Positions 13,450-25,958 of a DNA stretch of 64,000 bases are shown piece by piece. Source of the DNA: Isoetes taiwanensis (taxonomy: Eukaryota > Streptophyta > Lycopodiopsida > Isoetales > Isoetaceae). Location of the stretch: assembly GCA_021234155.1 (NCBI GenBank), contig JAJEKV010000105.1, forward strand, positions 1,462,494-1,526,493. The letters run 5' to 3'. Under the pieces are notes generated by a model, which was given only the letters and a program-made list of their open reading frames with translations, was not told where the DNA came from and did not search any database. Position 1 is the first letter of the stretch. Every line of letters begins with the position of its first letter. The position numbers were made by a program, and so were the translations under genes.

Positions 13450-14330
13450 CGCCCACTCTATCAATCGCTATACCAACCATTATGATGTTGATCTTGGGAT
13501 TCCATCAATGCTTGGACAAAAAAGCTATTTGAGTCCATGCCCTGCACCCGTTGCAAATACGTTAGTGTTTGGATGAGAGCTTCCACTTCCAAAGGATATA
13601 AACCTGTTTTAGCCAACAATATCTCATAACATGTTTGGACTTTCACACCCATTTCCTCTATGAATAACTGTTTCTGTACTTGTTCCAGCTCCTGTTGTTT
13701 GGCCTTAGCAAGCCCGGGTGTCCATGCTGGACATCCATATAATACAACCTCGACAATGACTTTGGTATGTTGTGGGATTTACGCAACCCCATTGTTGATA
13801 TGATCTTCCAAATAAAATAGAGCTATAAATTCTTAGATATTCTTTACAATTCCATAGTCCACATATAATCATTACTAAATCTCGATGCCAAGATATCGAG
13901 ATTAGTTTAGTTTGTTCTAGGACCTCGCTTTTCAAATCCCCAAGAACTAATTACCATCACTTATTTTACTACGGTTCGCCTTCATTCCCTGGGTTTGGCA
14001 AAACTCCCTTCTAATCTAAATGATAAATCGGGCCGCGTACCCCATTAGCACTTTTGAAACAAGCACTCATCATCCAGAGATAAAATGGAGCCCACCATTT
14101 CCTGCAGCCTACCCGAACACCAAAGATTCTCTCATTAACCATTCTTCTAACTCATCGCTGAAAAGAGCAAATAATCTCTTTGGAGAAAGAGGCGAACCCC
14201 TCGCTTTTACTCCTCAAGGCATAAGAATCTTATCGTCCTTCCATGTGGAAAAGATGTACTCCACCAACCCACCTTACATAATCTTTCCATTGTTTTGCAG
14301 ATGATCACCGGGGCTCAAGCAGAGAACCGA
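13450..14330 (-). pseudogene. LINE ORF2 relic: RT palm end and thumb region
   Basis: On the minus strand, in changing frames, the segment from about 14250 to 14130 resembles the LINE motif-B tail and following helix (LF-S-DELEEWL). About 13940-13700 resembles the KYLGI region. About 13650-13460 gives VKVQTCYEILLAKTGLYPLE, the conserved stretch after the RT in many non-LTR retrotransposons (…KST-PYEILL-ETG-YPLE…). There are several stops and no poly(A) or microsatellite tail was placed. The order of motifs is correct for one minus-strand copy. It is a non-functional fragment. Confidence 0.5.
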
Positions 14331-15464
14331 GCTAACTGGCTCCTAACTTTCTCCGTGATACCTTATCAAAGGCTCAAAAGTAGATATACTTCCAAAAATT
14401 ATATAGTTATGGGATTGGTCATTACTAATACGTATTCATATTAGTACATCGGTCATTCTTGCGGATGTTAGGCTTTGCATCCGGATTAGCAAGAAAAAAT
14501 GGTGGTCTATTTTATAAATCTCGAGCTTATCTTCTCCGTGATGAACTTGGTAGAACTACAAATGCTATATCCCATTATATAAGAATGATGAAATTAGAAG
14601 GAGAAGCCATATGGCACTTCATTACATATATCATTAGAACTCCACATAGAAGACTCCCTATCAAAGCCATGGAAGATAGTCGTAAAGCAGGATAGTACTA
14701 AGAAGGAGGCAAATGGTCAAGTCATTTGAATATCTATATTGAGAATACCAGCTAAAGCAGTAGGCATTCATGAATGTAAGGAAAAAATGTTGGCTCGCTT
14801 ATGGGCCAATCCAAAGGAAATTTTTCCATGTCAACCTTCAAAATAGTACATGGTGGATCATAATCGCTATAGAACCAATATCACGCCGAATCATTCCTAA
14901 TACAATCATTATGGAAGACGGGTATGATCAAGAATTGGAATTTGTGGAGCCACAAATTGTAGAAGCTTATGACCTCAAAGGGGAACACCTAATGAAACAT
15001 GAGGTCACCAATGCACTCTCCAGTGGCACTTGAAGATTATATTGAAGAGGAGGAAACTTGAGCTTCAAACTCGAGGCATGCAAACAAGGTTGTTTCTACA
15101 ACTAGATGATGATGAATAATGATACTCCTAGTTACGATTTTTGATGAAGATTTCATAACAAATGAATAGAGATCACATTTTAATTTGTTGTGTTCTATCA
15201 CACCATCACAATTTACATCTTTTTTAAAGTATGTATTTTCTTTCAATAATATGTATTCACGCATTGCTTCCAAGTTCGTTACATATGATAGAGGTAAAAC
15301 AAATTGTAGTAAACAATACCTAAGCAAATAAAATTTGCTACCAAATCTACATTCTTTACAAAGTTCGTAGAAAATTTGAACATCGCCTCTTGAGTCTCAA
15401 ACAATCAAGATACTGAGGTCACCACATAGCAGTGCAATCCAGCTCGCAATCCTTAGGATGTTTT
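14331..15464. other. Unassigned stretch left of copia A
   Basis: Short plus-strand open frames at 14459-14695 and 14770-15033 have ordinary composition but match no family I recognise. They may be debris of another element. No promoter, RNA gene or repeat pair was found here. Confidence 0.4.
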
Positions 15465-15868
15465 TGTTAATATTTTGCGTTCCAACTCCAAAGAAAGGTC
15501 GTACCAACTACAATTTATTAGCGATTCAAGAATACCTTCCTCGCTAGAAAAGCCGTAGCAATCACATTTCAACGATACATCATAGTTATGTGGTTTCGCC
15601 AGAAAAGCCGTGAGCAACAAAATCATACCGCAGCCTATGATACAATTTGATACTCCCCCAAGAATGCTTTTATACTACCCAACACCGCAACGGATTGTAA
15701 ACCAATCTAAAGATCTTCTACAATCCTCTTCTCGAGCAACCCTACCTGCAGATCCTATGAAAACACTTATGTTTAAGAAAAAAAACCGATCCGTATATCT
15801 TTTTCCTTGACATAATACCCGAGTAAAACCCAAAGATTTATATAATGGTCCAAACCTATGGGTGTATG
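15465..15868 (-). repeat. 3' LTR of copia A, left part (interrupted)
   Basis: Homologous to 28197-28600 in the same order. The copy breaks at GTATG, where copia B begins. The remainder of the LTR resumes at 21058. It differs from the right LTR mostly at CAG/CTG sites. Confidence 0.75.
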
Positions 15869-16319
15869 TGTTGAGATAGTAATACCATGTAATGGGTCAT
15901 GCCTTAACCATATGACTTCATTGAAGGCCGAAAAACATAAAAACCATTGTTTGCATGGTTTTAAGTCAATGGTTTTAACAGATATAGATAATGAAATAAG
16001 GATCGGGCCAGGTGGTATGATAAAATTAGAAAGAACGATTATAGCAAATTTATCTTGATTAACCTGGCTTAGAAAGACAAGGACCTGGATGACATTATCC
16101 GAGAAGAACCGCAGCTTGATTGATGCCTAATCCTATTGAAAGATCGAATCGAAGTTGGATATATGGGTCTTCAAAAATATACTGTTCATTCATAAGCTGT
16201 AAAGATTTCATATGTTATATCGACCATTGGAAAAACGAAATACCTTTGCTCCTTAATAAGTGGTTGGCATTCCATAATAGATACTTGTGAACTTGGTGAG
16301 CATTTCTAAGAACTTAACA
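15869..16319 (+). repeat. 5' LTR of copia B
   Basis: About 451 bases, TG...AACA ends, repeated with many small differences at about 20617-21057. Confidence 0.65.
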
Positions 16320-16369
16320 GCTAGTACTGCAGCTTTGCCAATGTCAACCCGATTTGGAGCAACTCTTCC

Positions 16370-19300
16370 GAATCTATAGATGTATTAAAGGAAAAGAAGG
16401 ATTTCCGTATATGGAAAGAACAGATGAAGGAAGTGTTGGTGTTTGAAAATTATGAAACGGCTGAACTGCTAGAGTGAACACAGAAGTAGTAAATAAGTTC
16501 AACTGGGACTGGAAGACAATAGGGATGAAGTATTCTTAGTAGCTCTCATCAGAAAAAGCAGTGAAGAGATAGCTCTACTTTTAAATCAAGTAAAACTAAG
16601 ATGTCGAGCTTCTCGAAAGTCAAGGACAAGCTTAGAAGCTTATCACATGTGCAAGGTAGCACCTAATATCATAATCAAATTAGAGGACTCATCCAAAGAA
16701 ATGGAATTATTCATGAAGAACTTCCAGAAAAGAATCTCGCCCCGCATTGATGTTCGAGAAAAGAACTGAGGATGCTTAAGCATGATGGAAAGATGATGTG
16801 ATGTTAGTTATTTGCAAGTTTGATTTAATTTTGGTGCAGACTCCAGATGCGCAGAGAAGGTTTATCTCGAAAATGCAAAATATTGCAAAAATATCCGTGA
16901 TATTTCTAATATGGAAACTCTTTTCTACGTTGATCAGATACTTGCAAGGGAATGTGGATGAGGCTAAAAAGACTAGCTTTTAATCGAATAGAAAGGTATA
17001 GTTTAGGGAGGAGGAAGAAGAATACAATTAAGTGCTACATTAGCTAAGAAAGGTAAGAATAATACAAGGTAAGACTTAAAATTTGTGCTAAAGTTACCGA
17101 CTGCAGTCATTTTAGGTGAAATTGGACACATTAAGATTAATTGTCCAAATGGTGCGGAAGTTGGGGAACCATACACTTGTGGTGGTGGACAGCCATTATG
17201 CCGCTGAACCTCCAAAAGGTATTAGTGAAGGGAGAGGAAGAGGACCACGTGAGGAAGGGGCACATGCCCAGGAAGAGGTGGTAGAAGAGGTGTCAGCGCT
17301 TAGCATTACAGATCCGAGGAAAGTGATAAAGGAAGAAGAAGAGAAAGAAGAAGATGAGGAGAGAGAGGTAAAACCCCGATCCAGGTTTCATCAGGATGGA
17401 ACTAATAAGTCTAATCATTCCTTTATACTAGATAGTGGAGTGAAGACGATAGCCGATGCAAGATTGTCGGAATTTAAAAGCAATGATGTATGTACAAAAG
17501 AGGAAACTTGGTGATGGAAGATTGCATGATGATGCCCATGGAATGTTGCAAATTTACTAATTTAGAAGGAAAGCCTCGTGAAAGTTGAACCCATTAAAGG
17601 GTAAATGATTAAACTTAGTTTCCACAAGCCACCTGTTGATCTTGGCTTTTGTCTCGTATCGCTTGGTGAATGTTTGTAAAGTGTTGAAAAATAATAAAGT
17701 TGAGTTCTAGCAATTGAGTGGAAACTTGTTTTGAGCCCTGAATGACTATTAAAAGTAATAGTGTTGACATAAATGAATGATCAGCAGACCAGGCATGAGC
17801 TGCCAGCCTGCTCATCCGAAAAAATAAAATATGGATGTGATAAAGAAGAATATGCTCAGGGCAAACCAAGTGAAGGTTGTAGGAGAAAGCTTTGTTATGG
17901 GGTGTATGCTGGTAAGCACTCAAGGTCACGTATTTGCAAAAGAAAGCAAGAAGGGCCAAAGATACTTTTGGAGATTGCATTCAGATCTATGCGGAATTCC
18001 ATCAACGACAAGAAACCAGAAAGGTATTTTCTCACCTTTATAAGGATCAGCAGGAGGTGCAAGGTGTATTTGCGAGAAAAAATGATTGTTTCTATGTGTT
18101 TCTTTAAAGTTAAATTTTCAGTAGAAGGGAAAGAGAGACGGAAAGAAACCCCTATAAATGGAATAGGGTGGAGAATACATCTCAAAGTGGGTGATTTAGA
18201 GCTTTTGCAGATTAAAAGGGCAAGGAAAGTGTATGTGTCCATTCCATGTTAATGGAGTTTTGAGAGGAATCAGATAATCAGAAACGCTACAAGAGCAATG
18301 CCTTTGAAACATCTGTGTCTACTCTAATTTTCCGTGGAAGAGGTAGGTATATCCAAAATAGATTGCCAAGTGCCAAAAAGAGGGTCCGAAAGCTTCCCAA
18401 GAGATGTGGAATCCTGACATCAATTGATTTTTCTAGATTTGGCCTATGGATGCTTGGGCTATACATGTACCAAGAAGTTCGAAGAAATTAGATGATAGAT
18501 CACAAGTTGCTTTCTTAGTAGGTTATGATCTCGTAAAGCAAAAGCATATAGAATGTTTTGTATTTAATTGAGAAAACCCGATCATCATAAGCAGAGATGT
18601 CTTATTTGAAGAATGCACACTTTATAGGAAATAAAGAAGAGAAAACAAAAATCTATGATGACAAATACAAATCCTAAAATCATGATAGTGCTGTCGCTGA
18701 CTGTGATAAGGATGCCAGTTGGAAAGGGAAGACAATCATACCCAAAGAAGTCTGCAAGAAGATGCAAAAGCAGTGTGATGTAAAAATCAGCAATCACAAA
18801 TGATATGATGTGGATCAACGATTGAGAAACCAATAGTGGAGAAAAGGAAAGAAAGGGTAGCACAAAGATTAATCGAGAGGCAAAACAATATAATGAAATC
18901 TATGGCAGGCCGGTCACCGCGGAAAGAGCAAGGCTGCAGAGAAGAGGAAATACTAAATATTTGGCAAAGATTAGTGATGTACCAAACATTTGAGGAGGCG
19001 AACCTCATCATAAATGTAACGTGTGGAAACAAGCTAAAAGCTAGTCAAATGAAATCTGCTTGACGAATAAAACGTATGAGCCTCGCATCACTCTAGACCA
19101 GAAAAGAAAACATGAGGATGCAAATGGATATACGTAATCAAAAGTTACCCGTGTATTGGTAAACTAAGATTCAAAGCCAGGCTGGTTGCCTGCCTTCCCA
19201 TGAAAGTTACTGATTTTGATGAGACATTTTGTCTTCTATAGTTAAACCGAGCAAGTGTTAGGCTTTGTTAGTTTTGCTAATGCAAAGGATTTGAATTACA

Positions 19301-20590
19301 TCACATGGATGTATCCACACTTTTGAATGTGCTAATCTAGAGAGGGAAAAATTTTCTGCTGAATCAAGCTCCGGCTTATGTACAGTAAAAATTATGTTTG
19401 AAGTTAAATCAGCTGTCTATGGTTTGAGACAAGCGCCTAGACAATGGTATAAGTAATAATGATTATTTGAAGCACAAGGCTTAAGCTGAAGCGTATGGCA
19501 ATCTATACGCATAAGGATGGAGAATATTGTATAATCGGTACTGCTGATGATTGTATCATGGCAAACCACCAATATGCAAATGTATGGAGTATTGCAAACA
19601 TGTATTGCATGTATGAAATCAAATGAATGATCTTAAAGAATGAGTTAAGGAGTTTCTAGGATGGGAAGCAAAAGAGACAAAGAAAAGGCTTTACTTTGTT
19701 TGGACACAAACCAAAAGTATTCAGCCCGCTAAAGAGTTCTATTATACCGATTTCAAGCCCAAAGACTGACCAGATCAAAGCAAAAGATTCGTGCTGACAT
19801 GGTCCAAATCAGAAAAGGAGAAAGGAAATGGAAAAGATCCCATGAAACCAATTATTGTTTGATTGATTTAAATGGCCTGGCCGATATAACGATACAAGAA
19901 TATGTGCCGAAAGTGATTCGCAACAACCTATGGAAGAGGTGCTACCGACAAACCAGTATTATTAAAATATCTAAAGGGACAGTAGATCATGGGATTAGTA
20001 TACAATCAAGAATCGGTTTCTAAATGCATTTAATGACTGCACCGGGAGGAGATTCCTGACACTCAAGAATTCACTGTGACATGTTATGATGTTAGGTGGA
20101 GCAGCTATTGCATGGAAAAGCAAGAAACAAACCGGCCATAGCATTATCCACCGTGCACTGGCAACAAAGGTAGTTAACTGTCAGAAGTCTGTTAAATGAA
20201 TTAGAAAATTGCTGTTAGAGTCCCACAAAGGTCGTATCGCGGATAGCCAGCTGAGTTGCATCATGCTTTCACAAAGAATCCGTGTTGCATGAAAGAACAA
20301 AACATGGAGCTACGTATGCATTTTATCGTAATATTAGAAAGAAAAGTTGTATCATTTGAATATATCTTATACAAATTTTCAAGCATAATGGGATATTTTT
20401 ACAAAGTTTTAAGAGAATACAGTTTAATGAGTCAAGCGTTAAAGTGCCATCGAATTTTACACTTGGATAAAGACATGTGTTAATGGGAGAGCTTCTACAA
20501 AGTTGATAAAGTTTTTTTTCGTGATTATCTTAGATGTAGATAGCTAACCGTAAAATGAGTAAATCGAGAAGGACTAAAGCGTAATTGGGT
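16370..20590 (+). pseudogene. Copia B gag-pol remnant
   Basis: Plus-strand translation in shifting frames follows copia order. A gag-like stretch (NTEVVNKFNWDWKT) lies at about 16.45 kb. A knuckle-like GHIKINCP is at about 17.12 kb and a protease-like SFILDSG at about 17.42 kb. An integrase pre-domain with KKGQRYFWRLHSDLCG, the first catalytic Asp context, is near 17.95 kb. A core end containing KKLDDRSQVAFLVGYD lies at about 18.5 kb. An RT segment at 19.2-19.45 kb contains DLNYITWMYPHF and QAPAYVQ-like motifs. Stops and indels occur every 20-60 codons, so no protein is made. The acidic open frame 17116-17514 is part of this remnant. Confidence 0.65.
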
Positions 20591-20616
20591 GTTAAGTAAT
20601 ACGATGGGGAGAAAAG

Positions 20617-21057
20617 GAGATAGTAATAGCCTGTGTAATGGGTCATGCTCAACCATATGACTTCATTGAAGGTCAGAAAACATAAAACCATTGTTTGCAT
20701 GGTTTAAAGCCACTGGCTTTAACAGATATAGATAAATGAAATAAGGATCGCCAGTGGTATGGATAAAATTAGAAAGAACGATTATAGGGGCAACAATTCC
20801 TGTTGATTAACTGGCTTAAAAGACAAGAATCGATGTATTATCTCGAGAAGAATCGGCAGCCGATTGATGCCTAATCCTATTGAAAGATCGAATCGGGTTG
20901 GATATATGGGTTCTCAAAAAATATACCGCCATTCATAAGTCAAGAAGATTTACATGTTACATCGACTACTGAAAACGAATACTTTTGCTCCTTTAACAAG
21001 TGGTCGCATTCCATAATAGATACTTGAACTTGTTAAGGCTTCTAAGAATTCTCTAAC
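20617..21057 (+). repeat. 3' LTR of copia B
   Basis: Matches 15875-16319. The first few bases (TGTTG) appear lost at the boundary with the purine-rich tract. Confidence 0.65.
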
Positions 21058-21136
21058 GCATGCACTGTCCGCTAATGCAAACCATGCCCTCATTTTTTTA
21101 TCATCGACATGAATATGCATCCTTATTATTTCAACA
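21058..21136 (-). repeat. 3' LTR of copia A, right part
   Basis: Matches the last portion of the intact LTR (to 28654) and ends AACA at 21136. On the minus strand it is preceded by GAAGGAG, a polypurine tract. It follows a GCATG that corresponds to the GTATG target site of copia B. Confidence 0.75.
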
Positions 21137-21336
21137 CTCCTTCATGTCACAAGAGTCTCTAATGCAAAGTCCAAGCTAAATTTATCAATTTGTCTTCTCG
21201 CTGGCATTATAGTAATATATCCAGACGTGGATTTTCGTGGAATCTAAGTCTCCTACCCAATCAGACAAGACAAGCCTTGTTTAATTAAACTGTGTTCTTT
21301 TGCCCATCTTATATTCCAATCCAATAGATTAAAAAA
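21137..21336 (-). pseudogene. Copia A RNase H C-terminal remnant
   Basis: On the minus strand the segment reads DWNIRWAKEHS (RYLK-T region), then RKSTSGYI, the conserved copia RNase H block, then jumps to a tail (QIDKFSLDFALETL) next to the polypurine tract. About 100 codons seem deleted between STSGYI and the tail. The other half of RNase H lies beyond the LINE insertion at 23011. Confidence 0.6.
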
Positions 21337-23010
21337 GAAGAAAGAAAGAAATGATTTTATCAGTCTTTTCACCGAGACCAATCGGCCTACGGGACCCAGA
21401 TGAGCTGCTAAAGTTAAACTTATTATTGTCCTATTAAAAACCCTCATCCTAAGGGTTTTCGAGGGAAAACCCATGGCGCATAACAAGAATGTCACAAACC
21501 GCATAAGCATGCATCATCATGAAATAATGTATATATACATGTCATGGGGCACCGAGACATAATGGATCTCGCATGTCCATAACCTTCAAGGTATGATTCC
21601 AAAGACCCGCGATGGCCGTGCTCATCTTCACATGTAGCAATGTGTCAGCCCGGGATCAATCCTCTCAGTATAGCCGCATCCGGATTCGATCATATGCTGG
21701 GCAGGTTTGAAGGGCATGAGATTCATCCTCAATGTCCTAATTTTGCGCATTGACACACTGCCCCGGCGTGGCTCACCACTCCACCGTCTGCCCTTAATTC
21801 GAAGATGGTGTGCCTGCGTAATGTAGGCAATGAGTCTAGTGCCTTTCTTGGCAGGCAAGTGGGCACGCAGTGCAGTACTGCGGGCCTTGTTCCAATGCGA
21901 TTTTATGTGGTAATCGGTAGTGTGCTCGCCTTTGACTGCTCGCCAAGAGCACCTGCATCCCAAAGCTTGTTGAGGAAGTAAGCATCAACATATTGCCTCA
22001 AGCTTGCGTCGACCGCCTCCCTGCTTTGCAGGCGATGTATGCACCCGCTCCTCGCAGACATTCCATCTAACCAACCATTGAGCTCTCTTTCTCCACCAGC
22101 CTTGAGGCACCGCCCTCAATGCCATGATATAAGCTAGGTTAGGGAGACTGAAAACGCCCATATTGACCACCAGGACAATGTGGCTACCAAGGGCCGCCCT
22201 GGGCAGGCAAGAATCCCTGCCTAACGCACAGAATTTGATGGGACCTGTGGACTTCACCCCTAGTGCTCAGACTCAAGAAGGCTTCCAGACCTCCAAGTCA
22301 TTCCAGATAGCGAGGATACCACCCGCCCTGCTACCAAACCTATATAAAAGGATGCCCAAGACTACCCTTCCTTGAACAGTGTGACTGATGTGGGCCCAAT
22401 CATACAACTCGCCTAGACTATTAGTTTGCATTGCATAAGTGCTCCAACCCGCCCAGAATACCAGAGTCGTATGGATGTATCCCAAAGGCATAGTAGAAGG
22501 AAACTCCAATTCCCAACAAATATTTGTATGTGGATACCTCCACATTATGCCCTGTGAATCGAAGGAGGGATCCCTCATCGACGTGATATTGATATGAAAA
22601 CCACTCTTAGTCTTGACTGTGCTGACACAACATATCACGTATCAAGGTATCGTGTCTAGGCATCGAGATGTCGCTGCATGTATGCCGGTGTGTGTTTAGA
22701 GGTCCACATCAATGCGATATAATAATCCGATGATCCTGCATGTGAGCCGCCTCACCCAATCTCTAAACAATGTTGTTTGAGAGAGGGCATCCCCGATGAA
22801 CCCAATACTATCAAATGGTCATTTGTCACCCAGAACCCGACTCAGAAAGCATCTTTCATATACCTACACTACATTCTCGCAGTTCCACAGAACCCCTAGC
22901 CGCCGCATCTTGCCCATAGTTTTCCTACATGTAAAGGTCAAATGCCTTCGCAACCACTTAACTCATTTTGTTGCAAGCCGCTGTGTCGTCCCCGGATTAT
23001 TTAAAAACGT
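21337..23010 (-). mobile_element. 5'-truncated LINE inserted in copia A
   Basis: On the minus strand it starts at a VAKAFD motif (RT motif A) and runs through a GMPSL-like motif B, the KRAQWLVRWN region (near 22.05 kb) and the LRQYVDAYFLNKLWDA region. It ends with a noncoding tail and a TTTC-repeat terminus at 21337. It is clearly related to the LINE at 29.2-31.7 kb, sharing the C-terminal protein region and the 3' noncoding block around GGGTCCC-TAGGCC. The 8-base direct repeat TTAAAAAA at 21329-21336 and 23011-23018 fits a target duplication. Frames are broken, so this is a dead copy. Confidence 0.75.
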
Positions 23011-23962
23011 TTAAAAAATTAATTGCACGCAATGTCAGGATGTGTGCTATTAGATAGATAAAGCAGGCAACTAATGAGCTCTCCTCGTACGCATCTCTTT
23101 TCCACATGCCTGTATTTCAAAGATTCCGCTGTGGTGACATACTGGATCTGGGGTCAACTTAGCACCAACTGTCATGGGTGTTCTCATGGAATCAGTTTCT
23201 ACTTGTTATTAAATCTTCAAGCAGTTATCCTGGATGCTCAGCTTGTGTGTGCACAGTCTTTGCCTTTCCTATCCCTTTCACTTCCCGGACCAAGAAATAG
23301 TTTTAAGCTCACTCTAGGTCTGGCTATCTTAAACCGCTTTTAAAACCTGGGTATTGACCTAAACAATAAACTGTTTGATGCCATTATACAATTATCTACA
23401 TAAAGAGCTATGATGTGAAATCTATCTCCATCTTGAAAAATGTAAAGATTACCATCAGACTTTAGTTTCTTGAATGCTTGCTCTTTTAAATAGTTGTCCA
23501 TGCATATATATCATTGTCTTCGAGCTTGCCTTAATCCATAGACTACCTTTTTTAATTTCCATAACATGTCTTCCCCTTGCTCAAATCCAGGAGCCTGTTT
23601 CATGTATATTTCTTCATCCATATCTGCATTCAAAAATGTTGTGCTTACATCCATATGATGTAGCTCTAGATCATTAGTGCATATGCTAAAATAGCCCTTA
23701 AACTTGCTAGTTTGACAATGGGCGAAAAAGTTTTCTTCATAGTCTATACCTCTTTTCTGGAAAAAACCTTGTGCAAGTAGTCTGACTTTATATTTTTGCA
23801 TGCATCCATCTGGACCCTTTTTTATCTTAAAAATCTATTTATTCTGTACTATGTTTTTACCTTCGAGGCGCTTTACAAGTTCATATGTTTTATTTCGCAA
23901 AAATGACTGCATTTCATCTTCCATTGCACTTTCCACTTTTCTGCATCTTCTGCACTAAATAT
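23011..23962 (-). pseudogene. Copia A reverse transcriptase remnant
   Basis: Minus-strand translation gives, in order, EDAEKWKV (start of the RT lead-in, near 23.95 kb), a KARLVAKGF-equivalent QKYKVRLLAQGFFQKRGIDY, LHHMDVSTTFLNADMDEEIY, QAPGFEQGEDMLWKLKK and VVYGLRQARRQ. The IALYVDN block follows, where YVDD is expected, and the segment ends at a LLYLSNSTHPDIA block. The longest clean frame is 23511-23801. The change of YVDD to YVDN would abolish catalysis if real. Confidence 0.75.
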
Positions 23963-24616
23963 GCAGCATTATAACAGGGGTTTTTTTTTGTGATTTTGTA
24001 CGCTTTTTGGCATGGTTTTACTATGATTTCAGTGCTGTATTCATTGGGCCATACTAAATAGTATTTCTAGAGTGCGGCTTTTCTGGAGCGTTGATGTGGA
24101 TTAGCTTTAACAATCTAACGGTTCTTATTTTGAGCTCCTCATTCATATGCATTAACCCAGCAAAGCTCTGTTCTCTCAGAAGCTCTTGTGGTGGTATTAC
24201 CCGTTTTGTTGATCCATCTCCCTCTATCCTCATCCAACAGTTGTGGTATGGAAGTTTGTGCTCTTTTGTTTGCTACATATATGTTATTTGGAATATAGCA
24301 TGAGCATGGAATATAGCATCATCATGGCTAACCAGCATTCACAAGAGACATCGTTCTTCATTCTGTAACACACAGAATCTTTCATAGCAGAAATTGGAAC
24401 AATGCATGATACGGTGTTATTGTGTTATTGTGTTATTTGGTGTTGGTTCTCAGGATTCGAAACGTGCAGGGAAATTTCTAGCATGGTCAAGTGGAGATGG
24501 AGAGAGATCTAGCTATAACATCCTCAAGTTCCCCTCTGCTTAGCATTTGCACCTTAGTTCGGAACTGGAGCCGACAATATCTAGCCTCCCATAGCGAGAA
24601 TGTGCATGCCAGGCCC

Positions 24617-24905
24617 AATCCTTTTCTTCAATCCAAAACTTCTCCACTGTTGCACTCTTTAATCCGAGACTTCTAGACAGCGAAAACCTGCATGGCAGGG
24701 CCAATCCGAAATCTAGCATTACACCTAGCATTAGAATCTAATCCTTTCCTTCAATCCAAAACTCTTCCACTGTTGCACTCTTTAATCCGGGACTTCCCTG
24801 GACAGCAAAAACCTGCATGGCAGGGCCAATCCGAAACTCCAATATCTACCATTACATCCACTGTTCTACTCTTCAAACCGAGACTCCTGCCACAATCAAA
24901 ATGCC
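24617..24905. repeat. Tandem repeat, period about 120 bases
   Basis: Two nearly complete units (24617-24713 and 24737-24838) share TTCAATCCAAAAC, CCACTGTTGCACTCTTTAAT and GCATGGCAGGGCCAATCCGA. A third partial unit (about 24857-24905) shares TCCACTGTT-TACTCTTCAAAC. Confidence 0.8.
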
Positions 24906-25630
24906 AGAACCGGGACCCTAACAAGAGAAAGCTTGATGATAGTCGGCTGCCTTGCTCGATCCACCAGATTCGACCATGCTTACCTCCTGCAAACGTAACT
25001 CCTCAGGAAAATCCGGCCCTCAGAAGCCATGTCGAAAACCCTAACCCTGCCCTAACAAATTTGCCTTTCAATTTTCTTAAAAACTTGGAAATGACGCCCT
25101 TCCTAACCATTCTTTATTCCTGGAAAATAAAAATGTAATCCTTCCTCTCAATATGTAGCATTATAACCACCATTATGCCCTTCCACCATTATGCTTTAAG
25201 CTGACCATTGCTTAAGTTAATATGCAATTAGAATTATAAGCTTGTGTTACTCTTATTATTCTTCTAACCTTGTGTTGTTCTTTTAATGGTAGATATTAGT
25301 TGCAGCTATTACAATGAGACGAATGGCACGAAACAGACGAGGCTCAGGCTCAACATCATGAATGCAAGCAGAAGGCATCACGTACGAGATAAACCATCCT
25401 GCACAAGAAGATGTCGCCGAAGCTCAAGAGGCGCAGCGCAAACCACTATCCATTTTAAGTGCTCCAAAACTGCTATAATACCTTTGCTATTTTCAATAAC
25501 TCAATAAATTTCTAAATAAAATGCTTTTATAGCATATATAATTATATTACATTATGCTATAATATTATAGTTATATTATGTTATGCTACATGTTTTGCAT
25601 GTCTTACATATTCTTACGTCTGCTTGTCTT

Positions 25631-25654
25631 TTTTAGGGCCCGAAGGGCCCAAAA
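25631..25654. other. GC hairpin GGGCCC-GAA-GGGCCC
   Basis: Two GGGCCC blocks separated by GAA, flanked by T-run and A-run, form a stem that extends with one bulged base. GGGCCC is itself a palindrome, so alternative pairings exist. Confidence 0.6.
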
Positions 25655-25958
25655 TTTTTTTTAGTATAATAACCAACACATAACTACCATTGACATTAAT
25701 AAACACAACCATTGAATCCAACACATTTAAATTAAAATCCCCCTTAAACCCCCTTTGGTTTGGGTGCTTATTCACACGGGGGTTGACGTAGGGCAGCGAG
25801 AGCCCTCATAATTGTATTTTGCACGTACGAAATTAACACTATATAGTATACCATAAGAGTAGGAACATTATCATCTAGAAGTAAAAGCATTTGCAAACGT
25901 CTACTTTTCCCTTATTCTTGTCTATCATATAATTCTTCTTCTAATTATAAATTTTCTT

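Larger units (their letters stand above)
15869..21057 (+). mobile_element. Copia element B, plus strand, nested in the LTR of copia A
   Basis: Begins TGTTGAGATAG at 15869 and ends CTCTAAC near 21057. Terminal blocks 15869-16319 and about 20617-21057 are diverged copies of each other (LTRs of about 450 bases). A purine-rich GATGGGGAGAAAAGG precedes the right LTR. A degenerate primer site (GTACTGCAGC-like) follows the left one. The flanks GTATG and GCATG fit a decayed 5-base duplication of the GTATG present in the intact copia A LTR, which proves the nesting order. Confidence 0.75.
23965..25940. other. Insertion of unknown type inside copia A
   Basis: Copia integrase (ending near 25.95 kb) and RT (starting near 23.96 kb) should be separated by about 200-300 codons of linker at most. 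Instead nearly 2 kb of AT-rich, non-copia sequence lies here. It contains tandem repeats of about 120 bases (24617-24905), an AT-rich repeat tract (25510-25610) and a GC hairpin (25631-25654). I found no terminal inverted repeats, LTRs or target duplication. A Helitron-like or other non-autonomous element is possible but unproven. Confidence 0.4.

Noticed and set aside
25631-25680. Helitron 3' terminus
   Set aside because: A hairpin is present, but the CTRR end and the 5' TC terminus were not found, so only a possible unknown element is reported.
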